From Archivesica marissinica (lineage: Eukaryota > Mollusca > Bivalvia > Venerida > Vesicomyidae), in contig CM026404.1 in assembly GCA_014843695.1 (NCBI GenBank), forward strand, positions 59,035,311 to 59,099,310: a DNA stretch of 64,000 nt, written 5' to 3'. The notes beneath the pieces were generated by a model, which was not told the DNA's origin, ran no database searches, and was given only the letters and a program-made list of their open reading frames with translations. Made by a program: the position numbers and the translations under genes. Below, in pieces: positions 1 through 12,044 of the stretch (position 1 is its first letter; each line of letters begins with the position of its first letter).

Positions 1-292
1 CATATAGAGACTTGTACTTGCTACGGGGCTAGTTTTTATGGCGACACGGTAGTGTTCGCCTCCAGGTAATGGAGGATCAGCTGGTGATGGGTTCAAAACC
101 AGACTTGGGCTTGGTTACTTTAATGGTGTCACAAGTGTTTTTCGGGCCCATGCTTGACTCCACAGACTTGGATTTGAGAAGGCTATGCTCCGTTGGATTT
201 CTGTATCAACGGTTGATGCCTGGAGGGGAAAATATGATAGGGTAAGAGTGTACTGGTGTATAGGGAGACTTAGAGCTAGCCTTTATGGCTAG

Positions 293-790
293 GGGCCTCC
301 GTGGTCGAGTGATTACGGTTGTTGATTTAGAATCACTAGCCCATCACCGCTGTAGGTTCGAATCCCACTGGGGGCTCTCAAATTCTTTCATTTGAGGAAG
401 CTATCAGGCTGGCTTGCAGATGGTCAGTGGTTCTACATAGTATCCCATCCATTCCTGAAATACTGCTTAACCCTTTCAACACCACAGACCTCTAAATAGG
501 CTTACAAAAAATGTAGATCCAGATGAGCCGGCTCGTAACGAGCCGTCTTATCAGGATCTGCACTTTTTGCCAGTGATATGACTATTTTTAGACATAATTA
601 CCCATTTTGATAAATGAACTTGTCCAAATGTGATTTTCTGATTCATTTATTGGTTTATGAATATCATGGACCAGTCCATGTGAGTTACTTGGTGTTGAAT
701 GGGTTAAATGGGGTATCTGGGGTCTTCCGCCACCAATAACAGTTTGAGTGTCGCCATATGACCAAACTGTTGGTACGAGTTAACCTGCCA
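293..790 (+). mobile_element. SINE-3 copy interrupted by a piggyBac-like MITE
   Basis: A tRNA-like head (GGCCTCCGTGGTCGAGTGA, B box GGTTCGAATCC) is followed by GGCTGGCTTGCAGA and, after the MITE at 471-703, by GGGGTCTTCCGCCACC and the conserved tail GTCGCCATATGACC. I recall this head and tail as a SINE common in molluscs. Confidence 0.8.
471..703. mobile_element. MITE-1, piggyBac-like, inserted in SINE-3
   Basis: Ends CCCTTTCAACACCA and TGGTGTTGAATGGG, flanked by TTAA on both sides (467-470, 704-707). About 233 bp, no coding capacity, with an internal palindrome (GAGCCGGCTCGT). Confidence 0.85.
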
Positions 791-960
791 ATCACACTTA
801 AAGTCACGTTTGCAAACAGCAAAGAGCCAGAACATGAAATCAGATCAGGCCCTATGATATTCGGATAGTGGAGCTAAAAAACTTGTCTGAATAACAAACA
901 ACATAGATCTTGATCAGACGTGGCCATGTTGTTTGCACATTCCGTCCAATTAATTCGGCA
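775..960. mobile_element. MITE-2-like fragment
   Basis: TTAACCTGCC at the left, then CAAACAGCAAAGAGCCAG and AACAACATAGATCTTGATCA as in MITE-2; the right end merges with a SINE-1 copy. Confidence 0.55.
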
Positions 961-961
961 G

Positions 962-1160
962 GTTAGATTATACAAATATATTTTAGCTCGATTCTTACAA
1001 CTTATATTAATCACTCTCGAGTTCTTAAAACTTATATTAATCACTCTCGAGACCTCATTCCTAAAGGAATCCATCACCACGAGGTAGAGAGAAGAGGCAA
1101 CGTGGAATTTAGATGCCTTGCCTAGGGGTACAAGCGTAACGGCTCCAGCGGAGCTCACAG
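962..1160 (-). mobile_element. SINE-1 copy with short internal duplication
   Basis: Contains GAGACCTCATTCCT, AATCCATCACCACGAGG and GATGCCTTGCCTAGG as in the other copies; a 35-bp piece (TTATATTAATCACTCTCGAG) is doubled. Confidence 0.8.
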
Positions 1161-1406
1161 GTTAAGTGTTAACACAAAAACAAACAAAATTCTATAAAAG
1201 GTTCACATGTATGGATTCATTAAGCACTAAGAAACAACAAAATGTGTTTCAACCATGTTTTTATAAAATCTTTTCATTACAGCTATATAATTATGAATCA
1301 AATAACAAGTACATTTTGTAATTTACACAGGAAAATAACTTACAAAATATTGACAGTTCATGAAACGCTCATGATAAATCTACGAGTCACAACATTTTCA
1401 TATTAA

Positions 1407-1644
1407 CCCTTTCAACACTACAGACCTCTAAATAGGCTTACAAAAAGTGTAGATCCAGATGAGCCGGCTCGTGACAAGCCGAGACGTCTCATCAGGATCT
1501 GCACTTTTTGCCAGTAATATTACTATTTTTAGACAAAATTACCCATTTTGATAAATGAACTGGTCCAAATGTAATTTTCTGATTAATTTATTGGTCTAAA
1601 AATATCATGGACCAGTCCATGTCAGTTACATGGTGTTGAATGGG
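1407..1644. mobile_element. MITE-1 copy
   Basis: Same ends and TTAA flanks (1403-1406, 1645-1648) as the copy at 471. Confidence 0.85.
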
Positions 1645-1648
1645 TTAA

Positions 1649-2081
1649 AAACAGTACCATCAGCAGTACAACTAGGAGGAGGAACAACTTGACCACATCA
1701 AGTCATGTAATCAGTATTCAACAACAACAACAATTCCTATACATGTACCACGATCAAAAACTCCAAAAACAAGGGCAACTAGATACTTAAATTTAAGGTT
1801 CAAGTTTTAAACAGATAACAGAAAACATTCCAGATAAAAAAAAACATTTTCCCTTTTGACGTCAGACAATACTATTTATACGACGTTACAAGATGGCGAC
1901 AGCTGCCAGGAAAATTCTTGTCTAGTGTAATTTATTAAATTTATGATTATGAAAAAGAACTATAAAGTTACCAAAGGTAGTACATCTTTAAACATTACAT
2001 CGCCTACAGATTGGCAGCGGTGATTACATATTTTGGTGAATTCTTGACTCGATTCCAAAGTGTCGATTTTCTCGTGTTACT
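1649..2081. other. Stretch with nothing recognised
   Basis: AT-rich, no reading frame, repeat family or RNA seen. Confidence 0.6.
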
Positions 2082-2282
2082 TTGATCATTCTTGACAAGA
2101 TGGCTACCATTTTCTCTCAGGTAAATTTATCTGAGAATATTGATACAGATGATTGGGAATGTGCAGTTAGAAACAGCTCTAGAAGGAGAAGACATGCTAC
2201 TAGTACCAATTCTGTACCAACACAGAATGACTTTGAACAGGCAAACAATGCAACTAAATTAGCTATGATTTTTGAAGACTAG
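2082..2282 (+). other. Short open frame, uncertain
   Basis: Sixty-odd codons containing MATIFSQVNLSENIDTDDWE and a basic RRRRHATS stretch, preceded by GACAAGATGG, a fair start context. No family recognised. It might be the start of an old transposon ORF or an exon of a neighbouring gene. Confidence 0.2.
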
Positions 2283-2844
2283 GCCTCGAGGTTATAAAAC
2301 TTTTCTCCAATCTCAAACTCCGACTCAAGCTTCCGATTGGTTCTGCTGGGTGTAAAACTCAGACTCAACCAATCAAATTCCGTGAGCTCAAGATCTGAGA
2401 AAGGTTTTATAACCTCGGGACCAGGCAAGTACATGTGAACTTATATCGACATCAAATCAATACATGAAAGTACTAGTGGGAGGATTAATACAATTAGCGA
2501 TAACCGGTTTAAAGCAAATCTACTTCCTCATTTTACATCACCGATACGCGGAATTCAAATCTCCGCTAATTAATTTTAAATGGTGAAAATCGCGAGTGTT
2601 TACGAAATTATAGTGTTTTACAGTACACAACAAACATCAGATTGACGTTTACAAACAGCCTGAGACGGTGTGATAGCACTATATACCATGCTTGGAATGT
2701 CCTCGGGAACAGCTTCCTGTATTTATTTCACAGAACTGTATTGTGTATCCAGGTGTAAATTGTATGCAAGTTACTGTAGTTAGTACGGTAATATGGAAAT
2801 CATTGACTACATAGTTTTACCAGTAAAACAAAAAAGTTGTTTTG
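2283..2844. other. Stretch with a possible inverted repeat only
   Basis: GAGGTTATAAAACTTTTCTC at 2287 is mirrored by GAGAAAGGTTTTATAACCTC at 2397, ends of a roughly 130-bp palindromic insert. Otherwise nothing seen. Confidence 0.6.
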
Positions 2845-3060
2845 TTTAGTTTTGGGGTTTAAAGTCAAACAGCTCAAGTCACATGTCAACTCTCCAGTAA
2901 TTAGTGGTGGAGATACATCCTGGTTGCCCCTCCGGTCAGTGTTTAAGGCACAGACAGACACCCAGGTAGAACAGCGACCCTTCCAAAGTAAATCAAAACA
3001 ATCCGCTAATCATTTGACTCTGTCCTGGGTCGCTACCGCTACAAAAGGCAAATACCAGGA
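2845..3060 (-). mobile_element. SINE-3 3' part, diverged
   Basis: Reverse copy with GTTTAAAGTCAAACAGCTC, GGTGGAGATACATCCTGG and CCCAGGTAGAACAGCGACC. Confidence 0.65.
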
Positions 3061-3767
3061 AACATTATCTGAATCAACTCTTTAATAAATGCAATGGAAA
3101 ATTATATTTAATATGGCAAATGCAAATGATCCTTTACATGTATTAGTTCCACACCGTCCAATATATTACTGTGTATTTCGAACTGCAAGGAGAGAAACTA
3201 TATAAGCTCTGCTTCCGTTTTAATCCTTTCCTTTTGGGGAGGGTAAATAAGCTCAATCATCATCTAACCCTTTCCTATATACTTACTTCTTTGATTTTGT
3301 GTGCATGTATTGTTTTGTGAATGTATATAGTGGAATAAATATGCTTAAACCAAATGATCATTTCTGATTCTTGTGAAAGTAGCTGTCTTTGTTGATTTTG
3401 TTTTTGGAGGGGTGAGGGGTGGGTGGGGTGGGGGTAGGGTTGTAGTGTAAAATTGTGGAATTAGATACAATTACAGCAAATTTAATAATTTACATAAATG
3501 GCTTAAAAGAGCTAGTTGGCAGATTTTCATGAAAATGTCTAAAGCAGTTTTTGTTTGTTTTTGAGTTACACGAAGACCCGACCTTTAATTGGATACATAA
3601 AAAAAGTCAACTGTAATTTTGACATTATAAATATCCTGCTATTTGAATCAATCAGTATGATTGGTAACCATTTTTGATTAGATCTAGACTTCTAGTATAT
3701 TTCAACATCAGCAACGATTACACTTAACTCGACTGTAGTCAATAAATTTGTTTTGATATTAGTTTAG
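3061..3767. other. Stretch with nothing recognised
   Basis: AT-rich with a G-rich patch at 3405-3440 (GGGTGGGTGGGGTGGGGG). No gene seen. Confidence 0.6.
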
Positions 3768-3985
3768 TTTTAGCTCGATTGCAAAACAAGTTCCTACAGC
3801 GTTAAGATTAATCACTCTCCAGACCTCATTCATGGGGAATCGATCGCCATGAGGGAGAAAGAGGCAATGTGGAATTTAAATGTCTTGCCTAAGAGCACAA
3901 TCGCAATGGCTACAGCTGGACACAAACTCCGGGCCTTTCGCACCTGAAGCGAAGGCACAACAAGTGCGCTATCACGACTTCCTCA
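3768..3985 (-). mobile_element. SINE-1 copy
   Basis: In minus orientation it starts with a tRNA-like head (complement of GCGCTATCACGACTTCC and CAAACTCCGGGCC) and ends in the TAGCTCGATTGC tail. A second partial copy follows to about 4110. Confidence 0.8.
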
Positions 3986-4204
3986 AGTTCTTACAATATT
4001 AGTGTAATCTCTGTAGAGACCACATACCCGATTTTATCTGTGAAGGAGAGAAGAGACAATGTTGATTTAACAGTTTGACAAAAAGGATACCACTGCAATG
4101 ATACGGACTGGGTTCAATTCACATCCCTCAGTTATGTGGCGGACACAGTATCCATTTTACAATGGAAGTTTTTATATAACAAAATATTTAAGCTCCGTTA
4201 AGCT

Positions 4205-4445
4205 AATAATTTTGGTTTAGTTTTTGGGTTAAAGTCGCACCAACAGCTTAGGTCATACAGCGACTCTCTCCAGCTATTATTGGTGGAGGAAGATGCCATA
4301 GGGTCCCGCTGAGAAGTGTAGCAGGCACAGACAGGCACCCGGGTAGAGCACCCGACCTCACATCAAATGATTTGACATGCCTAGTGGGATTCAAATCTAC
4401 AGCGGCGTGGGGGCAAGCGATTTCAAGTCCACCACTTGGCAACGG
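4205..4445 (-). mobile_element. SINE-3 copy, diverged
   Basis: Reverse copy with GGGTTAAAGTCGCACCAACA, GGTGGAGGAAGATGCC, CACCCGGGTAGAGCACCC and a B-box-like GGGATTCAAATC. Confidence 0.7.
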
Positions 4446-4671
4446 AGGCCACCGATCTATTTACTTTCATCTTGGCTTCTAGCAACCAGCTCTTGTAAGG
4501 AACATAAATAATTGAACAAAGAATAGCCAATATAACAATAGTTAAAAAATAACAATCCTGAACAAGGTACACACACTTACGTGTGTTATTAGGTCCAACG
4601 ATTATAAAACTAGCCATCACATTCATCAACTATCTAGTTCTATCATACATTCCAATTAGCTACAGCCATGT

Positions 4672-4892
4672 TCAATTGTCAAATTCAACCAATCGTATCT
4701 GTATCTCAACCATTCCGATATGCTGCCTCTGTACACAATTGTTAAATTCAACCAATCATATCTGTATCTCAACCATTCCGATATGCTGCCGCTGTACACA
4801 ATTGTCAAATTCAACCAATCATATCTGTATCTCAACCATTCCGATATGCTGCCGCTGTACACAATTGTCAAATTCAACCAATCACATGGCTC
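4672..4892. repeat. 63-bp tandem repeat, about 3.3 copies
   Basis: Units begin with AAATTCAACCAATC at 4681, 4744, 4807 and 4870 and contain ACCATTCCGATATGCTGCC. No gene is associated; the apparent overlapping frames are repeat artefacts. Confidence 0.95.
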
Positions 4893-5334
4893 GTATCTTG
4901 ACCGTTCACAATCGGTTCACATGCATACACCTAAGCTGGTATAATCAATAATGTACACGTATATAATAATTACATATCAAATCTGTGACCGAGTGCTAGC
5001 GACTATAAACAATCCTCTCTTTCAACAGCCTGTGACTAAATATACAATAAAAACAACAACATAAACACCTGTCGGCGGACCTGGTACACATTTCCTACAT
5101 GCACGTCCGTCCGTCCCATCATATCCACATTTTTCATGCTGTGGACTTAGCGCAAGAACGATTCATCTGTCTTCGCTATCTATATGCACTTACAGCATCA
5201 CTGCAACCCCATAGAATTGTGATTTTGGCACCAATTTTATTTACTACCTGTATCTGTATGTTCACATATTTTAACAAAACCCAAGACATCCATTCACGTA
5301 TCAATATTCCATTTAATGCAAGACATTCAATTAA

Positions 5335-5665
5335 AGTGACACTACATCGATGAAAACGCAAATGTCCGCAGAATGTATTTTCCCATTATATATGGTATAA
5401 TTTTTTCCCCAATATTTGCCTCAAAAAACTGAGTATTTCAACTAATAAACAAGCGTCGTATACGCGGTTTGTTGACATAACAAAATAATGTAAATAGGGT
5501 CGACATTCATGCGTAATACAATGCGTGTATGACGAATAACACGATTTATCGTACATATTTACCGTTATATCTCACATTTGTGCCTATACAGACTAATCTT
5601 AGTTAAATTATCTCTAAACGAAAGTATCGCGCATTTAGTATTGACTCCGATGACAAAGAAACGTC
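5335..5665. repeat. Dispersed repeat, copy 1 (about 300 bp)
   Basis: Shares long stretches with 18655-18935, for example ATAATGTAAATAGGGTCG, AATAACACGATTTAT and ATATTTGCCTCAAAAA. Type unknown, no coding. Confidence 0.8.
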
Positions 5666-6506
5666 ATTTCAGGAGCGTGGATGACTGCTATATGAAATCC
5701 TACATTCATTTTTGAAAGTTGTAGACCACAAAAACACTGTTTATTGATTCATTGTTAGTGTTCGAATGTATTCAGAAGAATTTGTAATTCATTTATACAT
5801 GAAAACATGCATTTTATTTGGGGGTTTTTTGCGATATAATGGCGCTTTAACTGACTACGTCTTACTTGAATAAAACAACAGTCCAAAACAATGTTCTGTA
5901 GTAAACGTAACTCAAGTGAAAATATCAGTCAACCAGAATTTCATCACATTAGAATGCACAAGAATTATTTAATGGGTGTACTATTCTATACATACATGAC
6001 CAGACATTTTAAATAACGCAGTAACATTTGCTTAATGTGTGGATGTATGTATGTATGTATGTATGCATGTCAATACATTTCTTAACATATCGGTACATAC
6101 TCTACACATAGAGCCTATAAATCTATAAATGGCAAGTCGTAGAATCTTCAAATTTAAGTATTTGCTTAGAATGTTCAACAAAGGGAGCTAATTCGTGCAC
6201 ACACAAATAATATCAGCTGTGTTAGAGAAACGAAAGCTATATACATAAAATAATCAGCGATATTTAAAACAAACTGTGATAACTGCATTGCAAAGCGATG
6301 TAAAGCATGTCAACAATCAACCAAGCGGAACAAACAGACAATATGCTCACAATTGACTTCATACGGAAGCTTCGTGAAAATGTAACTCAAGGTTTTGGAG
6401 ATAGAGCTGGGAAGGACAGAAAGGAGCTATTTCAAAATATTGCCCATTAATATTTAATTAACTCATCTGACTTTTTCTAACCAGGTGACCGATCCCCAAT
6501 GTCAAC
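5666..6506. other. Stretch with nothing recognised
   Basis: AT-rich; a short TGTATGTA microsatellite near 6045-6066. No gene seen. Confidence 0.6.
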
Positions 6507-6627
6507 AAAATGGTGTAGTTCATTACAAGATACAATACTACAAACCAAATGGTGTAGTTCATTACAAGATACAATACTACAAACCAAATGGTGTAGTTCA
6601 TTACAAGATACAATACTACAAACCAAA
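6507..6627. repeat. 39-bp tandem repeat, 3 copies
   Basis: Unit core ATGGTGTAGTTCATTACAAG; three near-identical copies. Confidence 0.95.
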
Positions 6628-6964
6628 TTTGATAAAATAAATAAAACAATTGTTGAAAAATGTGTAACGTTTCTCATTTCAGCTGACCTAGTGACCTAGA
6701 TTTACACTTCATTTGAATAAATCTGGTATATATTGTTGCAAAGTACTGACCAGATTTGGCAAAATTCCTACTATGAGTTGAGCAGTTAACTTGACTAGTT
6801 ACATAGTTGTCGTCACCCAATGACCCCATTTGATCAAACTTCGTATATTTTATTGTAATGGTTAACGTAAAGAAGTCATATGAATGGAATTGATGCGAGA
6901 TAACAAGACATCAAATGCTCCCCTACACATACAAGCCTTTGTGGTATTTATCCAAACTTTTCTT

Positions 6965-7170
6965 AGCCTGATTGCGGAACAAGTTTTCACCAACATTAGA
7001 TTAATTGCTCTCGAGACCTCAGTCCTGATGGAATCCATCGCCATGCAAGAGAGAGAAGACGCAATGTGGATTTAAGTGTCTTACCTAATGACATCACCAC
7101 CGTGGTTTTAAATGGGGCTCAACCTCGGAATGTCTCGGTTTCAAGGCGGACACCTCATCCATTACACCAC
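6965..7170 (-). mobile_element. SINE-1 copy, diverged
   Basis: Keeps CTCGAGACCTCAGTCCTGAT and GGAATCCATCGCCATG; the head is eroded. Confidence 0.75.
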
Positions 7171-7302
7171 GGAGGCATGGGGTATAATTACGTTAGGTGA
7201 GGAGGTGACTGTACCTTCCTATATCTATGCAGCTAAATCTTGTTTGCGTAATCGTAAACAAATCTGGTATTCCTGCCAATGTCAAACGTTCAATACCCAA
7301 TT

Positions 7303-7486
7303 ATAACCGGGGTGTTGATACCCAGTCTTGTAGGCACAGTGTAAATATACATCACTTTACAGCCAGATAGTAGGCTGGACATAAGATATTGAACATAACC
7401 AGGGTGTTGATACCTAGTCTTGTAGGCACAGTGTAAATATACAGCACTTTACAGCCAGATAGTAGGCTGGACATAAGATATTTAAC
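7303..7486. repeat. 92-bp direct duplication
   Basis: Two adjacent copies starting GGTGTTGATAC and containing CTTTACAGCCAGATAGTAGG. Confidence 0.93.
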
Positions 7487-7639
7487 ATAACGTTGAACAT
7501 GGATCTCAATCTACAATAATAGCGTATTTGTGAGTACATCAGTTGCTTTCCCTGTACACTTAAAATAACTACATTCACCAATTACTATAATTAAACAAAA
7601 CTAAATAACAGCATTCAATGCTTTAAATACAATTTTCTA

Positions 7640-9655
7640 CGAGGAGACAAAGTAATTCCATCAACAAAATGTTGTACAGAATATAGTTTCACTAGAAAAC
7701 TTCATAAAGAGGATAGAACCGCAAGAAAACTTGGTACATAATATACTTCCGCAAGAAAACTTCATACAGAAGATAGATCTGTGACAAAACGTTGTACAGA
7801 TAATAGATCTGTGACAAAACATTGTACAGATGACAGATCTGAGACAAAACATTGTACAGATGATAGATCTGTGACAAAACGTTGTACAGATGATAGATGT
7901 GTGACAAAACGTTGTACAGATGATAAGATCTGTGACAAAACGTTGTACAGATGATAAATCTGTGACAAAACGTTGTACAGATGATAGATCTGTGACAAAA
8001 CGTTGTACAGATAATAGATCTGTGACAAAACGTTGTACAGATAATAGATATGAGACAAAACGTTGTACAGATGATAGATCTGTGACAAAACGTTGTACAG
8101 ATGATAGATCTGAGACAAAACATTGTACAGATGATAGATCTGTGACAAAACGTTGTACAGAAGATAGATCTGTGACAAAACGTTGTACAGATGATAGATC
8201 TGTGACAAAACGTTGTACAGATAATAGATCTGTGACAAAACGTTGTACAGATGATAGATCTGTGACAAAACGTTGTACAGAAGATAGATCTGTGACAAAA
8301 CTTTGTACAGATAATAGATCTGCAAGACAACCGGATACACAATACAGTTCTGTAAAAAAACTTCATACAGAAAATAGTTCCCATAGAAAACTTCATACAG
8401 AAAATAGTTCCCACAGAAAACTTCATACAGAAAATAGTTCCCACAGAAAACTTCATACAGAAAAATAGTGCTGTGAGAAAACTTCATACAACTGACATCT
8501 GCGAAAAATACAGAATATAGTTCCGCGAGAGGACTTCATACAGAAGATAGTAGCATAAGAAAAGTTTGTACAAAATATAGTTCCGCAAGAGGACTTCATA
8601 CAGAAGATAGTAGCATCAGAAAAGTTTGCACAAAATAGTTCCGCGAGAGGACTTCTTACGAAGATACGTCATGTTAGAAAACTTTGCACAGAATAAACTT
8701 CCGCAAGAAGACATCATACAGAATATAATTCAGCGAATACACTTCATACAGAATGTAGTTGCACGATAAAACTTCAAACAGAAGATAATTCAGCGAGGTA
8801 ACTTTGTACATATGACAGTTTTGCACGAAAACTTTGTACAGAAGATAATTCCACGAGACCTCTTTGTACAGAAGATAATTCCACGAGACCTCTTTGTACA
8901 GAAGATAATTCCATGAGACTTCTTTGTACAGAAGATAATTCTGTGAGAAAACTTTGTACAGAAGATAATTCTATGAGAAACCTTTGTACAGAAGATAATT
9001 CTGTGAGAAACCTTTGTACAGAAGATAATTCTGTGAGAAACCTTTGTACAGAAGATAATTCCACGAGACATCTTTGTACAGAAGATAATTCTGTGAGAAA
9101 CCTTTGTACAGAAGATAATTCTATGAGAAACCTTTGTACAGAAGATAATTCTGTGAGAAACCTTTGTACAGAAGATAATTCCACGAGACATCTTTGTACA
9201 GAAGATAATTCCACGAGACTTCTTTGTACAGAAGATAATTCTATGAGAAACCGTTGTACAGAAGATAATTCCACTAGACTTCTTTGTACAGAAGATAATT
9301 CTATGAGAAACCGTTGTACAGAAGATAATTCCACGAGACATCTTTGTACAGAAGATAATTCTATGAGAAACCGTTGTACAGAAGATAATTCCACTAGACT
9401 TCTTTGTACAGAAGATAATTCCACGAGACTTCTTTGTACAGAAGATAATTCCACGAGACTTCTTTGTACAGAAGATAATTCCACGAGACTTCTTTGTACA
9501 GAAGATAATTCCACTAGACTTCTTTGTACAGAAGATAATTCCACGAGACTTCTTTGTACAGAAGACAATTTCACGAGACATCTTTGTACAGAAGATACCT
9601 CTTCGCGAAAAAAGTGTACGGACAATAGTTCTGTGAGAAAACTTTATACACAAAG
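7640..9655. repeat. 30-bp minisatellites abutting the UBR1/2 stop codon
   Basis: Two related arrays of 30-bp units. 7640-8480 is built on GACAAAACGTTGTACAGATG; 8771-9655 is built on CTTTGTACAGAAGATAATTC, and a degenerate stretch lies between. All share a TTGTACAGA core. Because 30 is divisible by 3, long false reading frames arise on both strands. In gene orientation the arrays would be the 3' UTR or immediate downstream DNA. Confidence 0.95.
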
Positions 9656-9665
9656 TATTGTCTCA

Positions 9666-9807
9666 TCATAGGTGTTGCCAGTCTATAGTGAGAAGAGTTG
9701 TGTTCGATTCGAGGTTATGAGCAATAGTTTCTGGTATAGCGTGCGACATCCACAGCTTCTGTAAGTGCGCGTAGCTATCCTTGCACAGATGTAGGGGATT
9801 GCCTCGT
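9666..9807 (-). CDS. UBR1/2: UBR1/2 exon w21, C-terminus and stop
   Basis: Reads RGNPLHLCKDSYAHLQKLWM ... NTTLLTIDWQHL then TGA at 9666-9668. RGNPLHL and the terminal (F/I)DWQxL are the conserved C-terminus of UBR1/2. The 30-bp minisatellite begins about 10 bp after the stop, so the 3' UTR should consist largely of repeats. Confidence 0.97.
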
Positions 9808-10054
9808 CTGAAATAGCACATGCAGACAAACATAGTGAATCACATGACAATTTCGTTAACCATCTTGAAGACTTATATAGACTTTTCCCCCCAAGTTTCC
9901 AAATTGTAATTTATTTCACTATTACAAAAGTATGTTTTATGAACATTTTTGAGAATAAGTACCGGAAATCTTATAACTTTTGAGCATATATAGCGTTGCA
10001 TCGCTAATAGTTTCCATCGGAGTAATACTACATACATCTCGCGTGGTTAAAGTG

Positions 10055-10300
10055 TATGGTGTATTAGGAGGTCGTGACAGCGCAGTAGATGCGCAAGGTC
10101 CGGAGTTCGAGCCCCGCTGGTGCCAATTACGATTGTGCCCGTAGGCAAGGCATTTAAATTCCACATTGCCTCTTCTCTCTCCCTCGTGGCGATGGATTCC
10201 ATCAGGAATGAGGTCTCGAGAGTGATTAATATAAGTTATAAGAACTTGTTTCGCAATCGAGCTAAAATAAATTTGTATAAACTAAAGTGTATGGTGACTG
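10055..10300 (+). mobile_element. SINE-1 copy
   Basis: tRNA-like head with GACAGCGCAGTAGATGCGC and B box AGTTCGAGCCCC, then GCAAGGCATTTAAATTCCAC, GAATGAGGTCTCGAGAG and the tail GCAATCGAGCTAAAATAAAT. Intron between w20 and w21. Confidence 0.85.
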
Positions 10301-10717
10301 AAGGCATCACGTTAACATTAAACATGCCGATGTAGTTCATACCCCGATGGAAACTATTAACCCACGATTTATTACATTAATTATTCTTTTCAATGATACA
10401 AAGAAAAAGATAACACACTGCATTTATAATGCATTTCGTCCATATTTGCGACTTTACCGTGTGCCTAACAGGGTAAATAGATCATCCTTGGAGCAGCGAA
10501 AACTTTAACACGCATTTTCTTCCGAAAAGCTGCTTAACACTGCGAATGCACATACCCGTAACTTCCGAGTGTGCAGGCAGGTCAGCTGTATATCATTAGT
10601 GAGGAAATTCATACGAAAATGGATACAATCCAAACATTCAGTTCATCGAAGGAAATGCAATAGCGATGTAAATAAAGAATATTTGAGACATTTGGATTCT
10701 GTATGATGAATATTTAC

Positions 10718-10819
10718 CGCAGTCCCTGGTCTGTCTCTCCGTAGGCATCAATGTAAGGAGGCGGCACAAAGCATCCCTTAGTTCTCCCTGCTAGTAACAA
10801 AATCTGACATTCTCGAACT
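10718..10819 (-). CDS. UBR1/2: UBR1/2 exon w20
   Basis: Reads VRECQILLLAGRTKGCFVPP PYIDAYGETDQGL plus two bases, a near-universal UBR1/2 segment. Acceptor TTGCAG, donor GTAAAT. Confidence 0.97.
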
Positions 10820-10874
10820 CTGCAAAAAATGGAACACATGTTTTCAATAGGGCTGAATAATGATGGAATCTTCT

Positions 10875-11168
10875 TACAGACGGATCTGTAGTCCAGTGGT
10901 AACACGCTGAACTGGTAATCCAGGGATCGCAGGTTCGATCCCCCGTTTGACCCTAATAAAATTAACAGTCTTTCAGATGGGACTTTAAGTCGAGGTCTTG
11001 TGTCGGTGTTGTACACCGTGCACGTAAAAGAACCAGAGGAGACTCTGGAATGGGTCTCTGTCTGTATCATTGCACTATCCTCCAAAAATCTAAAATGACT
11101 AATCTCTTCAGGAGGCGTCGCTCATATGGGCAACCGGTAGCAACGATAAATAAACGTAAAACACACAC
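10875..11168 (+). mobile_element. SINE-2 copy with tRNA-Thr-like head
   Basis: Head GATCTGTAGTCCAGTGGTAA ... CTGGTAATCC ... GGTTCGATCC resembles a threonine tRNA (GGT anticodon position). Body CAGTCTTTCAGATGGGAC and ATTGCACTATCCTCC, tail GGGCAACCGGTAGCAACGAT. It overlaps the region just upstream of exon w20. Confidence 0.85.
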
Positions 11169-11549
11169 ATCTTTTAGGTATTACACTTTGCGTTAAGAAA
11201 ATCAACATTCCATAATTATCTAACATATTTGTTTGCTACACTACGGCGATTATAAAGAAATTGTTATATCTCCATCCAAGATCAGGAAGTAACATTTCAT
11301 TGGCGAGAGGTGAATACCATGAGGTGTGTGTTTTACGTTCATTTATTTCATTTTGTTGAACACCCCTTTTGAAATCCGAACTAGGAATCCGAAATAATAA
11401 TATTATTTTCACAACATAGCTCTATACATTTATTTATTATTGTAGTAAAAAGTTTCGAAAAACAACCGACAAGAGTAATGCCCCGATAGTTATTTACATA
11501 GTCGGTACTGCTTTTTTTATGCAAAGGTATTATAATACCTTCTGTCCAT

Positions 11550-11740
11550 TGTTTAGGTGTGTGTTTTACGTTTATTTATCGTCGCTACTGTTTGCCCATA
11601 TGAACGACGTCTCCTGAAGAGATTAGTTACTTTAGATTTTGAAGGATAGTGCAATGATACAGAGACAGAGACCCATTCCAGAGTCTCCTCTGCTGGTTCT
11701 TTTACGTGCACGGTGTAAAGCACCTACACAAGACCTCGGC
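11550..11740 (-). mobile_element. SINE-2 3' part
   Basis: Reverse copy from TTTACGTTTATTTATCGTCG to CAAGACCTCGG, cut by the MITE-2 copy at 11745. Confidence 0.8.
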
Positions 11741-11744
11741 TTAA

Positions 11745-11891
11745 CCCGTAACCTGTCAATCATGACTAAAGCTGCTTTTGCAAAGAGCATAGAGCCAGCA
11801 CAGAATGTGTCGTCTGATCAGGCTCTATGCTGTTTGCTATTCAGATAGTGGAGCAAACAACATAGATCCTGATCACAAGTCCATTTACGGG
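11745..11891. mobile_element. MITE-2 copy, piggyBac-like
   Basis: TTAA at 11741-11744 and 11892-11895; ends CCCGTAA and TTACGGG. Interior AGCATAGAGCC...TGATCAGGCTCTATGCT is palindromic. Confidence 0.75.
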
Positions 11892-12044
11892 TTAACGTCT
11901 TATCTGTAAGATTGTTAAAATTATTTGGGTCAGTCAGGGGATCAAACAATGAGTAGGACATTTTATATTTATAAAAAGTAGTAACATGGTGTCAATATTA
12001 ACATCAATTCCGGTGTATGGTTATTAATAGGGTTTCTGAAATTG

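Noticed and set aside
301..378. Leucine or serine-like tRNA gene
   Set aside because: Head of SINE-3, followed by its conserved body and tail; pairing of the acceptor stem is poor.
7692..9671. Several 180-290 codon frames on both strands
   Set aside because: All are readings of 30-bp repeats; frames on opposite strands are equally open, so they carry no coding evidence.
10875..10965. Threonine tRNA gene
   Set aside because: The tRNA-like part is the head of a dispersed SINE with the same body in four other places, so it is not a functional tRNA locus as far as can be seen.
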